A DNA stretch of 64,000 bases, from contig NZ_MECL01000077.1 in NCBI RefSeq assembly GCF_014596445.1, positions 29,828 through 93,827 on the forward strand, in the 5' to 3' direction. The notes beneath the pieces were generated by a model. The model worked only from the letters and a program-made list of their open reading frames with translations. It made no database searches and was not told the DNA's origin. Of this stretch, positions 15,019 through 21,814 are shown piece after piece. The translations under genes were made by a program, and so were the position numbers. The first letter of the stretch is position 1. Every line of letters begins with the position of its first letter. This DNA is from Streptomyces sp. CBMA29. GTDB lineage: Bacteria > Actinomycetota > Actinomycetes > Streptomycetales > Streptomycetaceae.

Positions 15019-17130
15019 GTGAATCACGACAAGCAGGACCCGGGGCATGTGCCGTTAGCGACTTCTCCGGTGGTCAAGGTCGACGCATCGCGCGGTCCGA
15101 GCGGACCGGGGTTGGTCGATCGCGTACGGGGTGTCAAGCGGCGACCCGTTGTGCCGGCGTGGGCGCGGTCGCGTCGGGAGTTCGGGGCCGCGGGCAAGGG
15201 CGTGGTCGCGTACGCCGGGCACGTCAGCGCGTATCACGCGGTGCGAACGCCCTGGTACGCGTTGCGGCTTACGCTTCGGGCGCCGCGCGGAGTCGCCCGT
15301 TTCGTGGGCGGCTCGCTGCGGTGGCTGGTCGACGCCGAGGGCGAGCCGTTGCGGCAGGCCGCGGCGACGCGCGAGGACATCGAGGAGTACCTCAAGTTGT
15401 CGCGGCAGCGGGATCGGCGGGTGCGGTGGCGGTCGGCCGTTGGAGTCGTCGCGTCGGTCGTCGTGCCCGTGGTCGGTATCGGTCTGTACGTGCTGGCGCC
15501 GGCGTGGCTGCTCGCGTTGTCGGGTGTGGCAGCCGTGATGGTGATGGGACGGCTCGGGCAACCGGCTGATGATCCGGTTATTCACAGGGCTGTGGAGATT
15601 CCCAAGGCTTCGAAGCTCACGAGCGACATCGTGCTGCGGGCCCTGGGCGCGCTCGGCATCCCCGCGATCAACCAGGCTCAGGCCAAGGGCGGACCCGGTT
15701 TCGCCTTCACTGCACCCATCACCCGCGACGGTCCCGGCTGGCTCGCCGAGGGCGACCTCCCGTACGGCGTCACCGTCACCGACGTGATCGACCGCCGCGA
15801 GCGGCTCGCGTCCGGGCTGCGGCGTCCGCTCGGCTGCGTATGGCCGGAGGCGGTGCCGGACGAACACACCGGCAGGCTGCGGCTGTGGGTCGGCGATCAG
15901 GACATGTCGCAGACGCGGCAGCCGAAGTGGCCGCTTCTGGACGTCAAGCCGCTGGATCTGTTCAAGGCACAGCCGTTCGCGACCGACCAACGTGGGCGGT
16001 GGGTGGTGACGTCCCTGATGTACGTGTCCGGGATCGTCGGCGCCGTGCCGCGGATGGGCAAGACCTTCCTTCTGCGTCTGTTGCTGCTCATCGCGTGCAT
16101 GGACCCGCGAGCGGAGGTGCACGCGTACGACCTCAAGGGGACGGGCGATCTGTCGACCGTCGGCCGCGTCGCCCACCGCTATCGGGCGGGTGAGGAAGAG
16201 GACGACATCGCGTACGCGCTCGCTGATCTCCGGCAGCTCCGGGGGGAGTTGAGGCGGCGGGCGAGGGTCATTCGCGAATTGCCCAAAGATCTCTGTCCCG
16301 AGTCCAAGGTCACGTCAACGCTGGCGGACATGAGGAAGCTCGGGCTGCACCCGATCGTCGTGGGGGTGGATGAGTGCCAGAAGTGGTTCGAACACCCCAC
16401 CTACGGAGGGGAGTTCGAGGAGCACTGCACCGACCTCGTCAAGCGCGGCCCCGCGCTGGGGATGACGCTGCTCCTCGCGACGCAGCGGCCGGATTCCAAG
16501 TCGTTGCCGACGGGCATCTCCGCGAACGCCACGCTGCGCTGGTGCCTGAAGGTCATGGGCCAGATCGAGAACGACATGGTGCTCGGCACCGGCTCGTACA
16601 AGCGCGGCATCCGCGCGAATCTGCTCGCCTGGGCCGACAAGGGCATCGCGTGGTTCGTCGGCGAGGGCTCGGACGCACGGATCGTGCGCTCCGTCTATCT
16701 CGACGCGCCCACGGCTGACGCGCTCGCGCTGCGCCTGTACGAGCTGCGCAAGGCGGCGGGTCGCCTCACCGGGCACGCCCTCGGCGAGGAACCCGAGGGC
16801 GGAGCTTCCCCCTCGTACGACCTGCTCGCCGATCTGCTCACCGCCATCCCGGCCGGGACGTCGAAGACGTGGAGCGAGGACATCATCGCCCGCCTCGCCG
16901 AACTCCGGCCCGACGTCTACAGCGAGTGGAGCCCTGAGCAACTGGCCTCCGCCGTAAAGCCGTACGGCATCCGCACCGTACAGGTGTGGGGCACGACGGA
17001 GGACGGCAAGGGCGCGAATCGGCGTGGGGTGCGGCGTGCTGATGTGCTCGCCGCCATCGATGGGAAGAGTCGGACCGGCCGAGCGCCGCGTAAGCCCTGT
17101 CAGGCCAGCCCTGGCCTGTCCGCATCTTGA
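15019..17130 (+). CDS. traB: TraB/TraSA FtsK-like conjugative DNA translocase
   Basis: 703 aa from a GTG at 15019 with AGGAAAGGA upstream; the open frame to 14965 covers the terminator hairpin and is not translated. Basic N-terminus, one or two membrane helices at ~residues 150-195 (VVASVVVPVVGIGLYVLAPA), then the ATPase. Walker A-type loop GAVPRMGKT at about residue 345, Walker B PIVVGVDE at about 445, sensor segment LLLATQRPDSKSLPTGI, and a C-terminal winged-helix-like DNA-reading part. In Streptomyces a single hexameric TraB moves double-stranded DNA between mycelia after recognising short repeats (clt). This is the central transfer gene of the element. Confidence 0.93.
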   Translation: MNHDKQDPGHVPLATSPVVKVDASRGPSGPGLVDRVRGVKRRPVVPAWARSRREFGAAGKGVVAYAGHVSAYHAVRTPWYALRLTLRAPRGVARFVGGSLRWLVDAEGEPLRQAAATREDIEEYLKLSRQRDRRVRWRSAVGVVASVVVPVVGIGLYVLAPAWLLALSGVAAVMVMGRLGQPADDPVIHRAVEIPKASKLTSDIVLRALGALGIPAINQAQAKGGPGFAFTAPITRDGPGWLAEGDLPYGVTVTDVIDRRERLASGLRRPLGCVWPEAVPDEHTGRLRLWVGDQDMSQTRQPKWPLLDVKPLDLFKAQPFATDQRGRWVVTSLMYVSGIVGAVPRMGKTFLLRLLLLIACMDPRAEVHAYDLKGTGDLSTVGRVAHRYRAGEEEDDIAYALADLRQLRGELRRRARVIRELPKDLCPESKVTSTLADMRKLGLHPIVVGVDECQKWFEHPTYGGEFEEHCTDLVKRGPALGMTLLLATQRPDSKSLPTGISANATLRWCLKVMGQIENDMVLGTGSYKRGIRANLLAWADKGIAWFVGEGSDARIVRSVYLDAPTADALALRLYELRKAAGRLTGHALGEEPEGGASPSYDLLADLLTAIPAGTSKTWSEDIIARLAELRPDVYSEWSPEQLASAVKPYGIRTVQVWGTTEDGKGANRRGVRRADVLAAIDGKSRTGRAPRKPCQASPGLSAS

Positions 17131-17462
17131 GCAGACGTCTGCCGCCCTTCGACCATCCCGACGCCTGCTCGCCGCTCCAGTCGTTGGGCGACCACCAGCC
17201 CGAGCGGCTGGTCGGGGACCTTCCTCCACGTTTTCCGACGTCGCCTGTGGAGGGCTTCGTCCACCGTGTCCGCAGCCTCGGTCGGGGAAGAGAGGTCCGG
17301 GAAGTTTGCAAGCGCGAGTTGCTCGCGCCGTCGGTTGGCGCTGCTGACCGCCCGCTTGTTCCGGCGAATGTTGCGACGAGAACTCTTGTCGTTCTCGCCG
17401 AAGGCGTTTCGGCGGTCCTTACGGTAACTCAACTGCTTCTTCTCCTGCGGGGACCTCCGCAC
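17100..17462 (-). CDS. Small basic hypothetical protein
   Basis: About 120 aa, antisense to and overlapping the traB end by 31 bp. GTG at 17462 has GCGAGG five bases upstream; ATG at 17552 and the frame limit 17597 are alternatives. The N-terminal half is strongly basic with KKQLSYRKDRRNAFGEN and RRNIRRNKRAVSSANRRRE, a pattern I associate with hypothetical proteins on Streptomyces mobile elements. No known fold. It probably binds nucleic acid. Convergent with traB, it may belong to a different regulatory unit from the transfer genes. The CTAG cluster 17569-17644 lies just upstream. Confidence 0.6.
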   Translation of the reverse strand: MRRSPQEKKQLSYRKDRRNAFGENDKSSRRNIRRNKRAVSSANRRREQLALANFPDLSSPTEAADTVDEALHRRRRKTWRKVPDQPLGLVVAQRLERRAGVGMVEGRQTSAQDADRPGLA

Positions 17463-17568
17463 CGGAACCTCGCTTTCTGTCCGCTCGGAGCAGAAGGCTA
17501 CGTCGACAGGTGACTCCCAAGCAACGGCGTTTGCGGACGCTGCTCGCGACATCGGAACAGCCGTTTCT

Positions 17569-17644
17569 CTAGCGTCGCATCCCGCTAGGTCTAGCACCCC
17601 CGCTAGCGCCCCAATGGCCCTCTGACCTGGCGTCTAGCTGCTAG
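17569..17644. promoter_or_regulatory. Cluster of six CTAG motifs
   Basis: CTAG occurs at 17569, 17585, 17591, 17603, 17634 and 17641, mostly as GCTAG(C) or TCTAGC. This tetramer is rare in Streptomyces DNA. The cluster sits between the minus gene 17100-17462 and the plus genes from 17691. It could be a regulatory array for the CTAG-type GntR protein (8956), TraB recognition repeats, or iterons. None of these is proven. Confidence 0.45.
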
Positions 17645-17690
17645 CGGCCCACTTTCCGCATGCCCTGATTCCGCCCTGGAAGGGGTTCTC

Positions 17691-17942
17691 ATGCCTTCGC
17701 TCGTCACCGCTATAGCCCTCATCGTCATCGCGGGACTCTGTTACGCCGCATTGTGCGCCGCGAGTGCGCTCGGCAGTTGCCGCAGGTGCCGCGGATTCGG
17801 CTTCAAGGTCAAGCAGAACCGGCGCGGCCGGATCGTGCGCGGCCGGGAGTGCCGTCGCTGCCGCGGATACGGCCAACGGATCCGCGTGGGACGTCACCTC
17901 TACAACGTGGCCACTCGTCTGCACCGTGAGGGGGTCCGCTGA
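17691..17942 (+). CDS. Membrane-anchored CxxCxGxG zinc-finger protein
   Basis: 83 aa from the ATG at 17691. One N-terminal membrane helix (VTAIALIVIAGLCYAALCAA) is followed by two CRRCRG(F/Y)G repeats at about residues 30 and 54. These form a DnaJ-type zinc-binding hairpin. A basic tail (RIRVGRHLYNVATRLHREG) follows. Small proteins of this design are a regular part of the pSAM2-like backbone between tra and rep/xis. The molecular role is unknown. It overlaps the next gene by one base. Confidence 0.8.
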   Translation: MPSLVTAIALIVIAGLCYAALCAASALGSCRRCRGFGFKVKQNRRGRIVRGRECRRCRGYGQRIRVGRHLYNVATRLHREGVR

Positions 17943-18136
17943 TGGCCTTCAGTATTTCCGCCCTCGCGCTGTTCGGCGTCCTGCTGGCCCTGCTCATGCG
18001 CTACCGCGCGGTCGGCGCCGGGGCCGCCGTCGTCGCGCTGCTCTTCGGCTTCTACCTCGCACGCAGCAACGCCGCGCCCTCGATCGACCAGTTCATGTCC
18101 GCGCTCAGGGACGCGATCCCCAACTCCGGCAAGTAG
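17942..18136 (+). CDS. Small membrane protein (SpdD-like position)
   Basis: 64 aa from the ATG at 17942, overlapping the stop of the previous gene. Two hydrophobic segments (ISALALFGVLLALLMRYRAV; AGAAVVALLFGFYLARSN) and a short polar C-terminus (SIDQFMSALRDAIPNSGK). It sits in a polycistronic run of small backbone genes. By position and topology it resembles spread-associated membrane proteins. No motif proves this. Confidence 0.7.
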   Translation: MAFSISALALFGVLLALLMRYRAVGAGAAVVALLFGFYLARSNAAPSIDQFMSALRDAIPNSGK

Positions 18137-18167
18137 CCGTCAAGTGACCTCGTAAGGAGGCAACTTC

Positions 18168-18410
18168 ATGTGTACGCCCGCACTCGCGGCATCCCAGCCG
18201 CGCATCTCCCTGATGGCCATCAGCGAACTCCGCGACGTCCTCACCGCTCTCGAACTCGGCCAGGGTCCCACTGCCGTCGCCGGACTCATGGCCATCGACC
18301 CGGAGTCCTGGCAGGCCATCGAGCAGCGGCTCGCGGCGGTCGGCGGCGACCTGCGCACGGTCCTCCAGGCTGCCTCCCTTGGCGCCCCGGTCCTCCCGTA
18401 CCTGGCCTGA
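18168..18410 (+). CDS. Small hypothetical backbone protein
   Basis: 80 aa from the ATG at 18168 with a near-perfect AAGGAGG at about 18153-18159. Helical; the core reads LMAISELRDVLTALELGQGP then PESWQAIEQRLAAVGGD. No family recognised. Followed by a hairpin (18426-18458), so it ends the first small-gene run after traB. Confidence 0.65.
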   Translation: MCTPALAASQPRISLMAISELRDVLTALELGQGPTAVAGLMAIDPESWQAIEQRLAAVGGDLRTVLQAASLGAPVLPYLA

Positions 18411-18425
18411 CGCACCCCCGTGCGG

Positions 18426-18458
18426 GCCCAACCTCCCATCCACAGAAGGAGGTTGGGC
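18426..18458 (+). terminator. Hairpin terminator
   Basis: Perfect 11-bp arms (GCCCAACCTCC, 18426-18436; complement 18448-18458). It separates the small genes up to 18410 from the 18509 operon. Confidence 0.75.
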
Positions 18459-18508
18459 TCGTGCGGAGGACCGGACAGACCGCCCGGCCCGCCCAACGGA
18501 GGGACCCC

Positions 18509-19108
18509 ATGCCCGACATCGCCCCGGACTGGCACCCCAGCCTGACCGACAGCGTGTACACCCTCGGCGCAGCCGCCCGTGAACTGCGCACCGCCCACAG
18601 CCATGCCCGCCACGCCGCGTGGACTGCGGACCCCGCCCGTATCGTGCCCGTCGTCGGCCTGCTCACCGTGCCCGACGCCGAACCCGTACGCCCGCACGAC
18701 GAAGCGCTCTGGCAGCTCAGCGACCTCTACATGGTCCTGGAGCACCACACGCACGAGCTGTACGAGAACACCGCTCTCGGCTACGCGCACGGCGCCGCCT
18801 CGGCGGTGGCCGCCGTCCTGCGCAGCGAGCGCCCCCGGCACGTCGAACTCCCCCGCGACCGGAACGGCAACTACACCGTGACCGCGGACGGCATCCCCGA
18901 CGTCAGCCCGTCCCTCACCCGCGACGCCGGCAGCGCCGAGCTTGCCGACCTCCGCGCCCGGGTCATCGCGTGCGAACCCGCGGACGGGGAGGAGGAGTTC
19001 ACCGACCAACTCGCCGACGCCGCGTACGCGTACGGCGAGCGCGCCGAGCGCACGCTCCAGCACCTCATCCGCTTCGCGGACGCCCACGGCTTCCTTCAGG
19101 CGGGCTGA
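18509..19108 (+). CDS. Hypothetical helical protein of AICE backbone
   Basis: 199 aa from the ATG at 18509 with GGAGGG about eight bases upstream; the longer open frame from 18170 is an artefact. Mostly helical, acidic, with SLTDSVYTLGAAARELRTAH near the start and QLADAAYAYGERAERTLQHL near the end. No enzymatic motif. It occupies the slot where AICEs of this type usually encode the replicase, but nothing in it resembles RepSA (HUH/rolling-circle motifs), RepAM or Prim-Pol. Two bases before the next gene, so an operon. Confidence 0.7.
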   Translation: MPDIAPDWHPSLTDSVYTLGAAARELRTAHSHARHAAWTADPARIVPVVGLLTVPDAEPVRPHDEALWQLSDLYMVLEHHTHELYENTALGYAHGAASAVAAVLRSERPRHVELPRDRNGNYTVTADGIPDVSPSLTRDAGSAELADLRARVIACEPADGEEEFTDQLADAAYAYGERAERTLQHLIRFADAHGFLQAG

Positions 19109-19110
19109 CC

Positions 19111-19401
19111 GTGGCCCACACCCGCCCCCTGCACGCCCACATGATCCACTCCTGGGACGGCACCGCCTGGGAGGTCTTCGTCGCCGAGCCCGACGAAGCC
19201 CGTTGGGCGCACATCCCGTTCCCCGTCGGCGACGGCGTCCCCACCGTCAGCGCCCGTACCGCCGCCCTGCGTGCCCTCGGCTACGCGCCGCTCAGCGCCG
19301 ACACCGCCTGGGAGTGGATGGAGACCTTCTTCGAGGGCGACCCCGAAGGCACCGTCTCGCTGATCGCCAGCGTCAAAGTCGCCCCGGTCACCGCGACTTG
19401 A
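19111..19401 (+). CDS. DUF6303-like small protein
   Basis: 96 aa from a GTG at 19111, two bases after the previous stop. Beta-rich N-terminus (MIHSWDGTAWEVFVAEPDEARW) and the closing phrase AALRALGYAPLS...AWEWMETF recall the short DUF6303 proteins of Streptomyces mobile DNA, recognised from memory. Function unknown. Cotranscribed with 18509-19108. Confidence 0.65.
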   Translation: MAHTRPLHAHMIHSWDGTAWEVFVAEPDEARWAHIPFPVGDGVPTVSARTAALRALGYAPLSADTAWEWMETFFEGDPEGTVSLIASVKVAPVTAT

Positions 19402-19488
19402 CCTCGCCCGGGGCAGCGACCAATCCGCCAAGAACGCCCGCTGCCCCGGCCCTCCCATCCCGAACACGACACAGGAGGAGCCCTCAGC

Positions 19489-19818
19489 ATGCCCCACAAC
19501 ACCAACTCCCCGCCGACCATCTCGGACCAGGCGGACGCCTTACGCGCCATGCTCCGACTCGCCGAGCAGTATCCGGACCTTCCGGCCCCGTACATCGCTT
19601 GCGGCAGGCACGAGTTCGACCGCATCCGCGCCCAGCTCGACAGCCCGAGCACCCTGGAGACCTGGCGCGAAGCGCTCCACGCACCCGCGGAATCCGTCGA
19701 GTTCAACGACCTCCACGGCGACGTGCAGCTCCAGTTCACGGCGGACATCGACCGAGTGACCTTCCGTTTCTACGTCATCTTCCCTTACGGCGACGCCGTA
19801 TCGGAGGCCGCCGTATGA
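19489..19818 (+). CDS. Small hypothetical protein before xis
   Basis: 109 aa from the ATG at 19489 with AGGAGGAG upstream, a very strong RBS. An N-terminal helical half (QADALRAMLRLAEQYPDLPA) is followed by a beta-rich C-terminal half (VEFNDLHGDVQLQFTADIDR). No family recognised. Its stop overlaps the xis ATG (ATGA), so it is coupled to the excision gene and may be expressed with it. Confidence 0.7.
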   Translation: MPHNTNSPPTISDQADALRAMLRLAEQYPDLPAPYIACGRHEFDRIRAQLDSPSTLETWREALHAPAESVEFNDLHGDVQLQFTADIDRVTFRFYVIFPYGDAVSEAAV

Positions 19819-20036
19819 GGCTCGCCTCCCGCGGCCCGACTCGCCAGACGTCCGGCCGTCGAAGCCTCAAACTCCCCGAAGTCCTGGACGAGATCGGCAT
19901 GTCCCGGTCTGCCTTCTACCGGATGCGGGCGCGCGGCAAGGCACCCAGGTGCATCAAGCTCCCGAACGGCCAGATCCGCGTACGCCGCAGCGATCTCGAC
20001 ACGTGGCTGAGTTCCTGCGAGCAGGGCGTCGACTGA
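19815..20036 (+). CDS. xis: Excisionase (Xis), MerR-like HTH
   Basis: 73 aa from the ATG at 19815. Winged-helix excisionase fold (HTH_17): SLKLPEVLDEIGMSRSAFYR, then the wing and KLPNGQIRVRRSDLDTWL. It directs the integrase towards excision by bending attL/attR DNA. It is coupled to the gene upstream and 62 bp before int. The gap holds an imperfect hairpin (roughly 20053-20085) that could modulate int expression. Standard AICE int-xis module. Confidence 0.92.
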   Translation: MRLASRGPTRQTSGRRSLKLPEVLDEIGMSRSAFYRMRARGKAPRCIKLPNGQIRVRRSDLDTWLSSCEQGVD

Positions 20037-20098
20037 CCACCCCCGTTTGGAGCCGCTCCGGCGTTCATAGCCGGGGCGGTTCCGGTTTGGAGAACCCA

Positions 20099-21550
20099 AT
20101 GAGCCTCACGTATGAGGTGGAGTTCTGGGCGATCCGCCAGCGCAAGAATCGGCGGAAGCCGTTTGAACTGCGCTGGCGCGTAGGGGATCGCCCGCACTCG
20201 CAGAGTTTCCGGCTCAAGACGCAAGCTGAGGGCCGACAGTCTCAGCTCCTCGAAGCCCTGCGGCAACGTGAACAGTTCGACGTCGGCACCGGGTTGCCAG
20301 CCTCCGAGTTGCACGAACTGAAGTCGCCGACCTGGTACGAGCACGCGTGCACGTACGCCCTGATGAAGTGGCCTGACATTTCTGCCAAGCATCGGGCAGG
20401 CATCGCCGACGCGCTCACGGCGGTGACTCCGACACTGGTTGTCGCCAGCAAGGAGAAGCGCCCGCCTGCGGCGACGCTTCGGCGAGCCCTTCAGGCGTAC
20501 GTGTTCCAGGCCGCGCGGGACGACAAAGGGAGGGTGGTCCTGAACGACGACGGCCGTCCCCAGGCCCGAAAGGACGTGGAAACGCCTCCGGAGGACATGG
20601 CGACGGCGCTGGCGTGGATGGCCAAACACTCCATGAAGGTAAGCGAACTCAAGGGTTCGGAAGTCCTCCGGGACGCCCTGTTCGCTCTGTCCCACCGGCT
20701 CGACGGCAAGGTGGCCGCGGAGAACACCACTCGCCGCAAATACAGCGTCTTCAACAACGCGTTGCGCTACGCGGTGGAACGCGACCTCCTCGCCGTCAAT
20801 CCCCTCACCCGGATCGACTGGAGTCCCCCGCAGACGGACGATGAGATCGATTTCCGCTACGTCCCCAACCCCAAGCTCGCACGTTCCCTTATCCAGTCTG
20901 TGGGCGAACGAGGCGTGCGTGGCGAGCACTTGGAGGCGTTCTTCGGCTGCATGTACTACGCCGCCATGCGTCCGTCAGAAGTCGCCGCGCTAGGTGAATC
21001 CGCCTGTCGGCTTCCCGACGAAGGCGACGCGGGCGCCTGGGGAGAACTCGTGCTCTCCGAGAGCCGTCCCGAGGTGGCCGCCGGATGGACGGACGACGGA
21101 TTGTCGTACGAGAAACGCGGGCTGAAGAAGCGGGCGAGGAAGGCGACGCGGTCGGTGCCCATCCCGCCGGACCTCGTATCCATGCTCCGCACGCACCTCG
21201 CGCGGTACGGCACGGCACCGGACGGCCGCATGTTCCGGGCTGCCGGAGGAGGGCGTCTGCGCTCTACGGAGTACGCCGACGTGTGGCAGCTCGCGCGACA
21301 CGAAACCCTCGCTCCGGCTGACCAGGGAACTCCGCTGGCGGAAGTCCCCTACTCCCTGCGCCACGCTTGTGTGTCCCTGTGGCTCAAGGCGGGGGTCGAT
21401 CCGGTGGAGGTCGCGAGTCGCGCCGGCCACAGCGTCACCGTGCTCTACCGCTTCTACGCGAAAGTCATCAAGGGGCGGCAGGACGCGGACAACGCCCGCA
21501 TCACCAGGGCTCTGGCCAGCGGTGACGCCGACGTCAACGACGGAGCGTAA
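20099..21550 (+). CDS. int: Tyrosine recombinase integrase
   Basis: 483 aa from the ATG at 20099 with GGAG about eight bases upstream. N-terminal arm-binding part, SAM-like core-binding domain (~145-250), catalytic domain (~270-470). Catalytic set visible: Arg ~290 in YYAAMRPSEVAAL, HxxR-type box LRHACVSLWL (~421), RAGHS, and the nucleophile Tyr ~452 in LYRFYAK. It recombines the 57-bp core shared by attP and the tRNA-Ser gene. Its 3' end lies 140 bp from attR, with a bidirectional terminator between. An inactive homologous fragment is at 542-868. Confidence 0.96.
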   Translation: MSLTYEVEFWAIRQRKNRRKPFELRWRVGDRPHSQSFRLKTQAEGRQSQLLEALRQREQFDVGTGLPASELHELKSPTWYEHACTYALMKWPDISAKHRAGIADALTAVTPTLVVASKEKRPPAATLRRALQAYVFQAARDDKGRVVLNDDGRPQARKDVETPPEDMATALAWMAKHSMKVSELKGSEVLRDALFALSHRLDGKVAAENTTRRKYSVFNNALRYAVERDLLAVNPLTRIDWSPPQTDDEIDFRYVPNPKLARSLIQSVGERGVRGEHLEAFFGCMYYAAMRPSEVAALGESACRLPDEGDAGAWGELVLSESRPEVAAGWTDDGLSYEKRGLKKRARKATRSVPIPPDLVSMLRTHLARYGTAPDGRMFRAAGGGRLRSTEYADVWQLARHETLAPADQGTPLAEVPYSLRHACVSLWLKAGVDPVEVASRAGHSVTVLYRFYAKVIKGRQDADNARITRALASGDADVNDGA

Positions 21551-21559
21551 CCGACGAAT

Positions 21560-21581
21560 CTGGCCCGTGCGTGGCCCGCAC
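21560..21581 (+). promoter_or_regulatory. Candidate integrase arm-type site (right)
   Basis: CTGGCCCGTGCGTGGCCC-GCAC, 18/22 identical to 2040-2061, ten bases after the int stop and about 110 bp from the 57-bp core. Confidence 0.4.
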
Positions 21582-21631
21582 GCACCGACCAACGCCGGGA
21601 TACCGGCGACGCAGAGTGAGACAACCAACAG

Positions 21632-21668
21632 CAGAGCGGGTGCCCCAGATCCTGGGGCACCCGCTCTG
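21632..21668. terminator. Perfect 17-bp hairpin between int and tRNA-Ser
   Basis: CAGAGCGGGTGCCCCAG (21632-21648) and its exact complement (21652-21668) with an ATC loop, followed by a short T-run on the plus strand. It serves int (+) and, after integration, supplies the tRNA (-) with a replacement terminator. Confidence 0.9.
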
Positions 21669-21690
21669 ACCTGCTTTTACATCCACCTCG

Positions 21691-21747
21691 GCGGAGGCTG
21701 TGGGATTTGAACCCACGGTGACATCGCTGCCACGACGGTTTTCAAGA
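21691..21747. repeat. attR: 57-bp direct repeat within tRNA-Ser
   Basis: Second copy of the 57-bp identity block, running from one base outside the tRNA 3' end up to and including the anticodon. The element therefore restores the tRNA on integration. Confidence 0.95.
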
Positions 21748-21778
21748 CCGTTCCCTTAGGCCGCTCGGGCAAGCCTCC
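21692..21778 (-). tRNA. tRNA-Ser(UGA)
   Basis: 87 nt on the minus strand. Acceptor stem GGAGGCT/AGCCTCC with discriminator G. Anticodon loop CTTGAAA (anticodon TGA) on an ACGGT/ACCGT stem. Long class II variable arm (GTGGCAGCGATGTCAC region). T-loop GGTTCAAATC. No encoded CCA. It is the integration target of the element. Confidence 0.97.
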
Positions 21779-21814
21779 TGGCGCGGGGCGCGGGGACAGC
21801 TTAGTGGGTGGGGG

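Larger units (their letters stand above)
1911..21747. mobile_element. AICE integrated in tRNA-Ser(UGA), ~19.8 kb
   Basis: It is bounded by the 57-bp att repeats, with integrase and excisionase next to the tRNA end. A pSAM2-like transfer backbone is present: KorSA-like GntR, membrane protein, TraB/FtsK pump, and small zinc-finger and membrane proteins. Left-half cargo differs in composition from the core. The order int-xis-small genes-tra-kor from right to left is usual for AICEs, but no RepSA, RepAM or primase-polymerase replicase is recognisable between tra and xis. It is probably transferable as double-stranded DNA by TraB if it can excise. Autonomous replication is doubtful. Confidence 0.93.
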
